10,126 nt of DNA from Myxococcota bacterium (lineage in GTDB: Bacteria > Myxococcota > UBA4151), in contig JAPKCE010000044.1 in assembly GCA_028823075.1 (NCBI GenBank), positions 1 to 10,126 of the forward strand, in the 5' to 3' direction. The position numbers and the translations under genes are program-made. Position 1 is the stretch's first letter. Each line of letters opens with the position of its first letter. Positions 1 through 7,489 of the stretch are shown piece by piece. Below the pieces are notes generated by a model. The model had not been told where the DNA came from. It saw only the letters and a list, made by a program, of their open reading frames with translations, and did not search any database.

Positions 1-2
1 TG

Positions 3-401
3 AACGGTGATCTGGTCAATTACGGTGGTGCAGCTGCCTTGTCGCCCGGTTATGAACTTCTCAAAAAGGTTCGTAATGATCATCTGGACGCTCAGGGTAA
101 CCTACGCGCCGATAAGGTTGCGCTTGAAGTGGCACAAAACGTTGAAGATGCCGTCGCCGATAAGATCGAAGAGTTGACGGCCATCGCCGAAGCATCGGCT
201 GTCTGCCAAAACGCTGCTGAGTCTGCCGACAACCGGCGAGCCTGTGGACGTCTCAAGCGAGACGCACGCGTCGATGGCGAAGCGCAAGGGCGAATCGAAG
301 CCGAGCAGCAAGCTCGTCACACCATTAACAACCAACTGCACGGTGCTTTCTACTTCCCGGATCTGATCCGTGGTTTCGTTTACTTCTATGAGAACCGGTA
401 G
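3..401 (+). CDS. C-terminal fragment of an unrecognised protein (5' end outside window)
   Basis: The frame is open from the left edge of the window to the TAG at 399-401, giving 132 visible residues, so the gene starts upstream. A TTG at 39 is in frame but has no good ribosome binding site and the frame is already open before it, so I do not take it as the start. The visible part is rich in Ala, Glu, Asp and Arg and probably mostly helical, from about visible residue 35 to 110. It has two cysteines about 17 residues apart that could pair if the protein is exported. The tail is aromatic, ending in FVYFYENR. I do not recognise the family. The stop lies 16 nt before the metalloprotease start, which suggests cotranscription and a possible envelope role by association only. 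Confidence 0.7.
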   Translation, partial: NGDLVNYGGAAALSPGYELLKKVRNDHLDAQGNLRADKVALEVAQNVEDAVADKIEELTAIAEASAVCQNAAESADNRRACGRLKRDARVDGEAQGRIEAEQQARHTINNQLHGAFYFPDLIRGFVYFYENR

Positions 402-409
402 AAAGGGAG
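402..409 (+). promoter_or_regulatory. Ribosome binding site for the metalloprotease gene
   Basis: AAAGGGAG ends 8 nt before the ATG at 418. It supports that ATG over an in-frame GTG at 370, which lies inside the preceding gene. The ATG also gives a protein that starts directly with a lipoprotein signal peptide. Confidence 0.7.
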
Positions 410-417
410 ATACGATA

Positions 418-3400
418 ATGAAAAACATGAAATCAATCGCAGCTCTGTTGTTCCTCTCCGCTTGCGCCGGAGGCATCGAGGATATCGATCGCACCCAGCC
501 GAATATTTTGGACAAAGATTTCTTTGTTGGCGAATGGTACGCAAGCTGGACCGTCGTGGATGCGCCCTTTACTACAGGTTTCGCCTTCGTCGGTGCTGGT
601 GAGGGCATTGAGCGTATTAAGTGGGACATCACCGAGCGCGGCTTGGTGGGTTATCGCTCCTACGATTTGGTCGCCAATACCGACAAAACGAACGAGCGAG
701 AAGGCGCCGCCTGGCGCGGCCCCATGATCTATCATTTCCCTGTTAAGCGTCACTTTGACGTGAAGCGGGGCTACAACGCGGCGACGGGTGAGCAGAACAA
801 CGTTCTGTCTGAAAACGGTAGCGACTGTCGCTGGTACAACTGCAAAAAGTTTCGCGTGGACTGGAATTCTAATATTCGCTTCCGTGGTGAAAACGGTAGC
901 TATTATATTCAGGAAAGTGATGACGATGACGCCGCAGATGCGATCCGCTTCGATAAGGAAAGCGGGCATTTTGAAGTCACCTTAAAGGCCTTCTTTAAGC
1001 CTGAACTCGATCAAGAACTGACTCGCTCTTACGGCTTTCCCATCCCGAAATGCTGGCTCTACGCTAACCCTTATTGGGATTGCCGTGGGCAAACCCTGCG
1101 CGTGCGGATGAACTTTAGTCGCATGCCCCATAGTGGCGATGTTCGCGACGAAAACAATGTGGTGACGAAGGTCGGCGAGCCGATTGCCGATGATTATGAT
1201 GCCGTACCCTACAACGACCACCGCCTCGAACGCTTCGGATTTTTCCGCACGACGCGCTTTCATCACGATCAGTATTACGGAACTCGTGAAGGCAACCGCG
1301 ATCACTTCGCCAACCTTCATCCTATCTGGAAAAAGGTCCGTGAAAACGGCCAGAGCATCCCGATCGCCGAGCGTGAGCCCAAGCCGATCGTTTATTACCT
1401 GAACAAACGTTTCCCGGGAGCCAATGCACCCGTGAACCTGATTCCTGAAGCACAGGTCGTCGCCGGCGAATGGAACGAGGTGTTGAAAGAAGCGGTTGCG
1501 GCGGCTCAGGGCAAGGACCTGAGCGATGTACCGGACATGTTCGTTCTCTGCGCGAACAACCCTGTCAAAGCTGGCGATGATCCGCTTTGTGGCGCCGAAG
1601 GTCTCGAAGTTCGCATCGGCGATCATCGTTACAACAAGCTCGTTTGGGTACCTAACCCAGCGATGTCGGCACCGGGTGGCTACGGTCCTTCGAATAGCGA
1701 TCCTCTTACCGGTAAAGTGGTTTCGGCAGATTCCTATATTTACGGTGCAGGGTACGAGCGAGCAGCTGCCTCTATCGTCGACTTGGTTCGCTTGCTCTCG
1801 GGTGATTTGGAGCAGGGCGCCTATATCGACGGTTCGGATCTGCGGGCTCAGATCGAAGCCGCTCGGGCACGCTATACCGAGCAGCGTTCGTCGCTTACTC
1901 TCGAAGAGATTAGTCGCAGCGCTCGCGCTTTAGAGCGCTCGGGACTGCCGGAGCGCATCGCCGAACAGGTTGATACCGGTGAACTTGAGACGGGTCGTTT
2001 CCACGATATGATCGGACCCTTGGTCGCTAATGGCTTGCACAAGAAGTTGAGCAATGCCGAGCTTGTCACCATGGCGAGTGGCGGTTTGCACGAAGGCGAT
2101 GAAGAGCCAGAAGTCTTTGAGCAGCACAACGCGCTGACGCTCGCTCGTCAGCTCGTTGAGCGCGACGAACTACGCCTCAAAAAAGCCGGCGAGCAGAGCA
2201 TCGATTTAGCGCTCTTCTCGGACGCTTCCATGTTGCAGTTAGCACGTCGCTTACGCTCCAAGCCGGAACTGCAAAACGACGGGGCGCCGGATTACGATAA
2301 GATCCGCAGCTACATCATGCGTCTCATGTTCCGCGCCACCGCGCTGCATGAGATCGGACATAACCTTGGACTTCGTCACAACTTCGCAGGCAGCTCCGAT
2401 GCTTTGAATTACCATGACAGCTACTGGGCACTAAAGGCTGAACTGGGCGTTCTCGACCCTGAGTTCTTGCTCGGCGAAGAAGGGCTGACCGCTCTTGCTC
2501 AAAATACCGACGAGGACGGGGTCAGCCTGCGCGAATATCAGTATTCGTCCATTATGGATTATTCCGGGCGCTGGTACACCGACCTTCAAGGCTTGGGTAA
2601 GTACGATCGCGCCGCGATTTTATACGGCTACGCTAACAAAGTTGAGGTTTGGAACTTTGAGGGCCGTGAGCGTTTGGCCGATGTCAATACACGCGCCCTT
2701 TGGTCGCCGAACAACTATCATTACACAGCATACCCTCGCATCCTCGCTGGCTTGCCTCTCGATGCTCCGACGGGGCGTGGAACAGTCGGCGGCCGCCCGG
2801 TGGGCGAGGTCATCGGCCTGCTCAAAGAGCGTACCCTTACGGATGTTGGTTCCGATGGTGAGATGGCAGATTCAACTTTAACGAACCTGCGCGTCCCTTA
2901 TCGATTCTGTTCCGATGAATACGCCGGCGGCGCCTCCTATTGTCATCGTTTCGACGAAGGCGCAGACGTTTTCGAAACGGTTCGCAACCGGATCGAAAAA
3001 GCCGACGGCTATCGTCCTCTGGCAGCAACTCGTCGCGATCGTTTGGGTTGGCATACCGGATGGAGTTACATGCCTTGGACCATCCGTAACTTTGAGTTCT
3101 TGAGTGCTCAGTACAAGCATTTCGTGAACGAGGAGTTCATCATCCGGCGCGGCTGGGACTGTGTTGACCCGAGCAATGGGCAGCCGCTCATGCGCAAGGA
3201 CGACGACGGCAACCCGATCGAAGACGGTGAGATCGCTCATTACATCGCCGAACAATGCGGCTTGGAGCAATTCTTCGCCGGCGCCGCCGCGGCTCAGTTC
3301 TTTGTCAAAGTGCTGCAACAACCCGACGAGGGAACGTATTGTTTCAACGATACTCGTCAGGTCTATGAAAAGATCGAAGCCTCGCAGATCGATGGCAACG

Positions 3401-4314
3401 CGGCCTGTGCAGCAGACTCCATCGAGCTCGATGGTATCGGCGATGACGCCGTGGGCCATTTGTCCAAATGGGATCCGGAAAAAGACGGCTATTATGCGTT
3501 TATTCGTCCGAATTATGCAGGTCATTGGATGGATAAGTGGGGCGCGCTTAGCTACCTGACAGAAACCACCACCAACTTTGTGGGTGTTGATTCCAGTTCG
3601 GATACGCGCTCTTTCCAGATCAACTTCCTAAACATCTTCGGTACCCAATTGCATTCCATCATCGCCGGCTTGGTGATGGGGGATGCCACGCTCTACGGTC
3701 CGGCTTGGCGCATGCCCGACCCGGATGACGCCGAGGACTTGGGTGAATACGAACGTCGGACCTCTGCCTTCTTGTTGCGCGGCAGCGATTTCGATCCGGC
3801 TGAGTACAAAGCCATTGATCCGGGCGATCGCTTCTTCACCCGTTATGTCTCTTTGATCATGGCTGCTGCCTGGTCGGTCCAGGCGACCAACGAGCGTGAC
3901 CTGAACAACAACTTCAAGATCGGCATCACGGGCAGCATCGACTCACAGTTGGTTCCTGATGCGGTGCGAACCGATCCTGAAAAATACATCGAGTTGATGA
4001 ACCCGGTGAACATGCGCACCTATTTTGCAGTGCGCACCGAGAATTATTCCTGGCGCATGGCCGATCCGGATGAGCGCTTTGTGGCGCTCGGCTACGACAT
4101 GCTCAAAACCATCAGCGATCGTTTCTACGAAAACGGTGTGCTAAAATCTGCCGTGCTCGATTCGGCTCGCGCCGATGCTTTGCAGCGTGATGCTAGCTTG
4201 GCGGGCGCCGATCTGGATGCTGCCGCTTTGGCCATCGCTAACAGCGACGTGCACAAGGAGTTCTTCTGGGTCGATATGATCCGTTCCATCGTCGATGCTT
4301 ACGAATTCGACTAG
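418..4314 (+). CDS. Large lipoprotein zinc-dependent metalloprotease (metzincin type, DUF5117/DUF4953-like)
   Basis: This predicted 1298-aa secreted zinc endopeptidase is probably anchored in the outer membrane. The N-terminus is a lipoprotein signal peptide: Lys at residues 2 and 5, a hydrophobic stretch, then lipobox LSAC with the lipidated Cys at 16. The +2 residue is Ala, not Asp, so export to the outer membrane is expected. Residues ~25-320 resemble the N-terminal domain of DUF5117-type metalloproteases (GEWYASW, then IKWDITE). A core follows from ~320 with VYYLN near 324 and a GYGPSNSDPLTGK stretch near 421. The active site is HEIGHNLGLRH at 644-654: zinc ligands H644, H648 and H654, catalytic E645. 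The Met-turn is SIMDYS with M713. The ~590 C-terminal residues are not recognisable beyond the family's general length. The family call is from remembered motifs; the metzincin assignment is strong. The natural substrate is unknown. It sits second in a tight operon, with a cysteine-rich lipoprotein 13 nt downstream. Confidence 0.9.
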   Translation: MKNMKSIAALLFLSACAGGIEDIDRTQPNILDKDFFVGEWYASWTVVDAPFTTGFAFVGAGEGIERIKWDITERGLVGYRSYDLVANTDKTNEREGAAWRGPMIYHFPVKRHFDVKRGYNAATGEQNNVLSENGSDCRWYNCKKFRVDWNSNIRFRGENGSYYIQESDDDDAADAIRFDKESGHFEVTLKAFFKPELDQELTRSYGFPIPKCWLYANPYWDCRGQTLRVRMNFSRMPHSGDVRDENNVVTKVGEPIADDYDAVPYNDHRLERFGFFRTTRFHHDQYYGTREGNRDHFANLHPIWKKVRENGQSIPIAEREPKPIVYYLNKRFPGANAPVNLIPEAQVVAGEWNEVLKEAVAAAQGKDLSDVPDMFVLCANNPVKAGDDPLCGAEGLEVRIGDHRYNKLVWVPNPAMSAPGGYGPSNSDPLTGKVVSADSYIYGAGYERAAASIVDLVRLLSGDLEQGAYIDGSDLRAQIEAARARYTEQRSSLTLEEISRSARALERSGLPERIAEQVDTGELETGRFHDMIGPLVANGLHKKLSNAELVTMASGGLHEGDEEPEVFEQHNALTLARQLVERDELRLKKAGEQSIDLALFSDASMLQLARRLRSKPELQNDGAPDYDKIRSYIMRLMFRATALHEIGHNLGLRHNFAGSSDALNYHDSYWALKAELGVLDPEFLLGEEGLTALAQNTDEDGVSLREYQYSSIMDYSGRWYTDLQGLGKYDRAAILYGYANKVEVWNFEGRERLADVNTRALWSPNNYHYTAYPRILAGLPLDAPTGRGTVGGRPVGEVIGLLKERTLTDVGSDGEMADSTLTNLRVPYRFCSDEYAGGASYCHRFDEGADVFETVRNRIEKADGYRPLAATRRDRLGWHTGWSYMPWTIRNFEFLSAQYKHFVNEEFIIRRGWDCVDPSNGQPLMRKDDDGNPIEDGEIAHYIAEQCGLEQFFAGAAAAQFFVKVLQQPDEGTYCFNDTRQVYEKIEASQIDGNAACAADSIELDGIGDDAVGHLSKWDPEKDGYYAFIRPNYAGHWMDKWGALSYLTETTTNFVGVDSSSDTRSFQINFLNIFGTQLHSIIAGLVMGDATLYGPAWRMPDPDDAEDLGEYERRTSAFLLRGSDFDPAEYKAIDPGDRFFTRYVSLIMAAAWSVQATNERDLNNNFKIGITGSIDSQLVPDAVRTDPEKYIELMNPVNMRTYFAVRTENYSWRMADPDERFVALGYDMLKTISDRFYENGVLKSAVLDSARADALQRDASLAGADLDAAALAIANSDVHKEFFWVDMIRSIVDAYEFD

Positions 4315-4327
4315 AGCGGTGTTACCC

Positions 4328-5620
4328 ATGTTGTCTCGAGAAGGGCGGTTCGCTATGGCGGCCGCTCTTCTTGTTTTTGCAGGCTGCCCTGCGGACGAGC
4401 CTGCTCCCGACGCCGGACCGCGCCAAAGCGAATGGCCGGTTCACGGCCGGCCCGGCGAGACGCCGCTGCCCGTGCCCGATTCGATTCCGGTGGAGCAGTT
4501 CTGCGCCTACCTCGAAGAGAGTCTTTGCGATTATCAGATACGCTGCGACCCGACGGCTAATTACCAACGCATCGAGAGCTGTAAACTCGACGAGAAGTTG
4601 CCGACTTTTAACTGCCTAACGCGCTGGCAATATCCCTTTATGGAACGCCAACAGATGGGCACCTTACGCTACGACGGCGCTGCGGTGACCCGTTGTTTGC
4701 GGGCTCTAAAGATCGAGCAATGCATCCGCCAAGTACCCGAATGTGATTTCTCCGGCTTTACCGAAGGTTTGGGCATTTTGGGCGCGTGTTGTTTTGATTC
4801 AAGCGAATGCTCATCTGGCTATTGTGGTGATCGCGGTCCCAATCCCGAACCTTCGACTCGCGGTCGATGCAGGGCAAAATTGGCACAGGGTAGCGGGCGT
4901 TGTTTTAATGATTCGGAATGCGAAGCGGGCTTGCGCTGCAGCGGCGGTATTTGCGCCGAAGCGCTGGCCTTGGGCGAAAGCTGTCGAGGCGTCGGAACGC
5001 CTTGTGCGGATGGGACGTTTTGTGTCGGTGAACGCGGCGATGAACGCTGTGAGTTAGCCGCCTCTAAAGGCATGCGCTGCGACATTATTAGCACGAGCTT
5101 TCCTCGTTGTGCGCGCGGCCTGGGTTGCCAACAAGGCGATGAGGAACGTTTCGGAATCTGCGTGGCTCAAATTCAAGAAGGCGAGCCCTGCGGTGAAGAC
5201 TTGGCGTGCTCGTCGGGCCTACGTTGCAGCGTGCCTGACGCCACCGACGGTGCACGCTGCACGCAAATGGGCTACGGATCAGAGGGTGAGTATTGTCAGA
5301 TTGGCGCCGGTTATTCACGCTGCGACACTCGTAACACCTGCCGCGTAGAAGCGGGTAGCCGAGAGGGGACATGCGTGGGTTATTCAGACCTTGGCGAGGT
5401 CTGCGATGGTCGCCTTCCTTGTCGCCGTGGCTGGTGTCGCCCCGCGAATTGCGAGGATTTGAGTCAAAGCTGCAGTTTGGGTCGTCCGGGTATCTGTGTA
5501 TTGTATCAGGATCTCGGAGACCCTTGCACCAGTGTGCATCAATGCGGCATAGAAGATGCCGGGCGCTTTTGCAGTTCACAAAACGTTTGCGATGGTGCCA
5601 CCGTTAACGCTTGCGAGTAA
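4328..5620 (+). CDS. Cysteine-rich lipoprotein with Dickkopf/EGF-like Cys repeats
   Basis: This predicted 430-aa exported lipoprotein has no enzymatic motif. The ATG at 4328 gives a signal peptide with Arg at 4 and 7, a hydrophobic run (AMAAALLVF), and lipobox FAGC with Cys 20. Phe at -3 is atypical. The ATG at 4295 lies inside the protease gene, and the ATG at 4355, although preceded by AAGGG, would remove all positive charge from the signal. A Pro/Asp/Glu-rich linker covers ~21-55. A first module (~57-155) has widely spaced cysteines starting at FCAYLEESLC. The rest is repeated units of the form CxxxxxC..GxxC..GxC, for example CFNDSECEAGLRCSGGIC. I count about 44 cysteines after the lipid Cys, roughly one residue in ten and an even number, consistent with full disulfide pairing in the periplasm or at the surface. 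Such proteins are common in Myxococcota, where their functions are mostly unknown. It lies 13 nt after the protease gene, so it may be a partner or substrate (inference). Confidence 0.85.
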   Translation: MLSREGRFAMAAALLVFAGCPADEPAPDAGPRQSEWPVHGRPGETPLPVPDSIPVEQFCAYLEESLCDYQIRCDPTANYQRIESCKLDEKLPTFNCLTRWQYPFMERQQMGTLRYDGAAVTRCLRALKIEQCIRQVPECDFSGFTEGLGILGACCFDSSECSSGYCGDRGPNPEPSTRGRCRAKLAQGSGRCFNDSECEAGLRCSGGICAEALALGESCRGVGTPCADGTFCVGERGDERCELAASKGMRCDIISTSFPRCARGLGCQQGDEERFGICVAQIQEGEPCGEDLACSSGLRCSVPDATDGARCTQMGYGSEGEYCQIGAGYSRCDTRNTCRVEAGSREGTCVGYSDLGEVCDGRLPCRRGWCRPANCEDLSQSCSLGRPGICVLYQDLGDPCTSVHQCGIEDAGRFCSSQNVCDGATVNACE

Positions 5621-5624
5621 TCTT

Positions 5625-6365
5625 ATGATCGATCTGCACACCCATATCTTACCGGGCATCGATGATGGACCGAAGACTTGGGATGACAGCTTAGCCTTGG
5701 CGAAAGCCTTGAGCGAGGCGGGCGTGTCTGAGGTTGCTGCGACCAGTCATATCAAACCTCCGGTTTGGCCCAACGAGCCGCAGCCCCTAGCCGACCTGCG
5801 CGCTGAGCTTGTGCGCAAACTCGAAGCTTTGGGTATCGCCTTGGTCATTCACCCCGGCGCTGAGCATTGGTATTGCGGTGCGGTGCTCGATTCGCTGGCC
5901 GAGGGGGGCGGGCAGCCCTACGGTAACGGGCGCGCCTTTCTCGTTGAGATCCATCCCAACGACGACCCTCCGCTTTTTGACGAGCGTTTGTATTCGCTGC
6001 AGCGTCAGGGGCTAAAACCGGTGCTCGCCCATGTTGAACGCTATCGAATTTTCGAAGGTAAAAAGGGACGCCTACGCCTCCGAGGCTTAGTCGAACGAGG
6101 CATCACCGCGCAGATCAATTTGGGCACCTTAGGTCGCGGCTTTGGCTGGGCTCGCGGCGGTAACGCCAAACGCTTTCTCATGGACGGTCTGGTGGGCCTG
6201 GTTTGCGGCGATTGCCACAGCAGCGATGATGTTCCGGCGGCCTACGACACAGGGCTCTCTGCCTTGCGCAAGCTTGGCGGCGAGTCGGCCATTCAGCGCT
6301 TGCTTACGCGCAACCCGCGCTCGCTTTTAGCGGGTAAAGAGGTGGACCCTTGGCAACCCGCCTAA
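5625..6365 (+). CDS. PHP-domain phosphoesterase, CpsB/YwqE-like protein-tyrosine phosphatase
   Basis: This 246-aa protein matches the usual ~250-aa size of CpsB/CapC/YwqE metal-dependent phosphotyrosine phosphatases, which in other bacteria dephosphorylate BY-kinases controlling capsule or exopolysaccharide assembly. It starts with the family hallmark HTHILPGIDDGP. The expected metal ligands are all visible: H5, H7, D14 (by position), H42, E80, E108, H136, D196 and H198. They lie in TSH, PGAEH, LVEIHPND, LAHVERY and CGDCHSSDD motifs. The C-terminal RNPRSLLAG is also typical. The ATG at 5625 is 4 nt after the previous stop; an upstream in-frame ATG at 5556 would overlap the lipoprotein gene and push the hallmark motif away from the N-terminus. 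The ribosome binding site is weak (GCGAG), suggesting translational coupling. No BY-kinase or glycosyltransferase is in the window, so the phosphotyrosine substrate is an inference; another phosphoester substrate is possible. Confidence 0.9.
   Translation: MIDLHTHILPGIDDGPKTWDDSLALAKALSEAGVSEVAATSHIKPPVWPNEPQPLADLRAELVRKLEALGIALVIHPGAEHWYCGAVLDSLAEGGGQPYGNGRAFLVEIHPNDDPPLFDERLYSLQRQGLKPVLAHVERYRIFEGKKGRLRLRGLVERGITAQINLGTLGRGFGWARGGNAKRFLMDGLVGLVCGDCHSSDDVPAAYDTGLSALRKLGGESAIQRLLTRNPRSLLAGKEVDPWQPA
6336..6342 (+). promoter_or_regulatory. Ribosome binding site supporting the TTG start at 6350
   Basis: AAAGAGG lies inside the end of the PHP gene, 7 nt before the TTG at 6350. The next ATG in that frame is far downstream, beyond two membrane segments, so this site decides the start. 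Confidence 0.6.
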
Positions 6366-7330
6366 TTCGTCTGACTCTAGCGCTTCTCGTCTCTTTAGTT
6401 TTCGTATTTGTGGCCTTTAAAGACCTCGATTTTGATGCTTTAATAGAGGCGCTCAAGGCGCTTGGCCTGGCGCCTGTTGGTCTGTACCTGTTGAGTATTT
6501 TCATCATCCATCTGCTGCGCAGTTACCGTTGGCATTTGATGATCCGATCGCTCGATTCTGAACAGCCTTTTATGAGTTCATTGCGCATTTCTTTCCTGGG
6601 TTTCGCCGCCGTCTTTTTGGTGCCGCTTCGACTCGGTGAATTCGCCCGGCCTCTGCTGCTTAAGCGCCATCGAGGCCTGAGCATGAGCGCGAGCCTAGGA
6701 ACAGTCGCGGTGGAGCGAACTGTAGACGGTTTGGTGATGGTTTTTGTGCTCTGCCTAGCGGTGCTCGCATCGGGCGCTAACGATCCTTTGTTGTGGACCA
6801 TGGGCGGCGTGGCCGGCGCCATTTTTGGCGGCGCCGCGCTGGCCTTCGGGTCCATCGCCTTGGCCCCGATCGCCGCAGAAAGCTTTTGGCGCCGCTGCTG
6901 TAGCCCTTTGGGCGCGTCTTTCAGCGATAAAATCATCGCCCTATTAAAAGGGTTCACCGAGGGCTTGGGTAGTTTGCCGACCTGGCGACTGCGGGGCCTC
7001 TATTTGGCCTGCACCCTTGCCTATTGGGGCCTGAACGCCTGGGGTATGACCTATTTGGCCGCCGCCTTTGGCATGGAGATCACCTACGTTCAGGGCTGTC
7101 TCGTGATGGCATTGTTGGTGGTGGGTATTATGATCCCCGCCGGCCCGGGAAGCATCGGGACCTTCCACGCGCCGATCATTTTCGCTTTGGTCTCTTTGTT
7201 TGGTTTTGCCGCGCCTCAGGCGCAGGCCTACGCCATCGTACTCCACCTTTTACAGGTGATTCATATGGTGGTCATGGCGCTACCCTTTGTTGGGGACCTG
7301 TCCGGTATTGTGGGTCGTGGCGATCTTTAA
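6350..7330 (+). CDS. Flippase-like integral membrane protein, YbhN/AglD (UPF0104, LPG-synthase TM region) family
   Basis: This 326-aa polytopic inner-membrane protein is related to the membrane half of lysylphosphatidylglycerol synthase (MprF) and to YbhN/AglD proteins. That family is implicated in lipid or lipid-linked glycan flipping or modification. The length fits a stand-alone member of ~300-340 aa with no soluble aminoacyl-transferase domain. Membrane segments are apparent near residues 5-23, 40-57 and 80-93, with several more in the second half; I estimate seven or eight. Family motifs are PLRLGEFARP (92-101), VAVERTVDG (119-127) and PAGPGSIGTFH (263-273). The start is TTG, overlapping the PHP gene by 16 nt with an AGAGG Shine-Dalgarno, so translation is probably coupled. 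The substrate cannot be read from sequence. Pairing with a CpsB-like phosphatase points to envelope polysaccharide or lipid export (inference). Confidence 0.87.
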   Translation: MATRLIRLTLALLVSLVFVFVAFKDLDFDALIEALKALGLAPVGLYLLSIFIIHLLRSYRWHLMIRSLDSEQPFMSSLRISFLGFAAVFLVPLRLGEFARPLLLKRHRGLSMSASLGTVAVERTVDGLVMVFVLCLAVLASGANDPLLWTMGGVAGAIFGGAALAFGSIALAPIAAESFWRRCCSPLGASFSDKIIALLKGFTEGLGSLPTWRLRGLYLACTLAYWGLNAWGMTYLAAAFGMEITYVQGCLVMALLVVGIMIPAGPGSIGTFHAPIIFALVSLFGFAAPQAQAYAIVLHLLQVIHMVVMALPFVGDLSGIVGRGDL

Positions 7331-7423
7331 TATTTATTGTCACAGGTGCTCGGGTTCGAATTGAAAAGATGAGAATCAAAATGGCTCGCTGGGTTTGATG
7401 TTGTGTCTTTCGCCGACACTGGG

Positions 7424-7453
7424 TTGACGACACAAGCCCGCAGGCCTTATCGG
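7424..7453 (+). promoter_or_regulatory. Weak promoter candidate upstream of the sigma-like gene
   Basis: The 159-nt stretch 7331-7489 has no convincing gene. It holds TTGACG at 7424-7429, a good -35 match, then an 18-nt spacer and TATCGG at 7448-7453, a poor -10 match. Transcription would begin near 7460, after the GTG at 7403, which would favour the GTG at 7490 as the start. I see no clear terminator after the flippase-like gene. Confidence 0.25.
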
Positions 7454-7474
7454 CAGCATGCAGCTATCTTCGCT

Positions 7475-7480
7475 AAGGAA
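7475..7480 (+). promoter_or_regulatory. Ribosome binding site choosing the GTG at 7490
   Basis: AAGGAA lies 9 nt before the GTG at 7490. The longer in-frame alternative at GTG 7403 has no comparable site in front of it. Confidence 0.5.
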
Positions 7481-7489
7481 ATAGGCCAC

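Noticed and set aside
370..417. Upstream GTG start for the metalloprotease
   Set aside because: It lies within the preceding gene and would place a charged 16-residue extension before the lipoprotein signal; the ATG at 418 has a clear ribosome binding site.
2878..3525. Long minus-strand open frame of 215 residues inside the metalloprotease gene, with a similar one of 214 residues at 982-1626
   Set aside because: Both are mirror frames of a well-supported coding gene, with no ribosome binding site or recognisable motif.
4295..4327. Upstream ATG start for the Cys-rich lipoprotein
   Set aside because: It overlaps the protease gene end and would add residues before a normal signal peptide; the ATG at 4328 gives a compact signal.
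7369..7398. Nine-residue leader peptide frame (MRIKMARWV) ahead of the sigma-like gene
   Set aside because: There is no ribosome binding site, no paired alternative hairpins and no run of regulatory codons.
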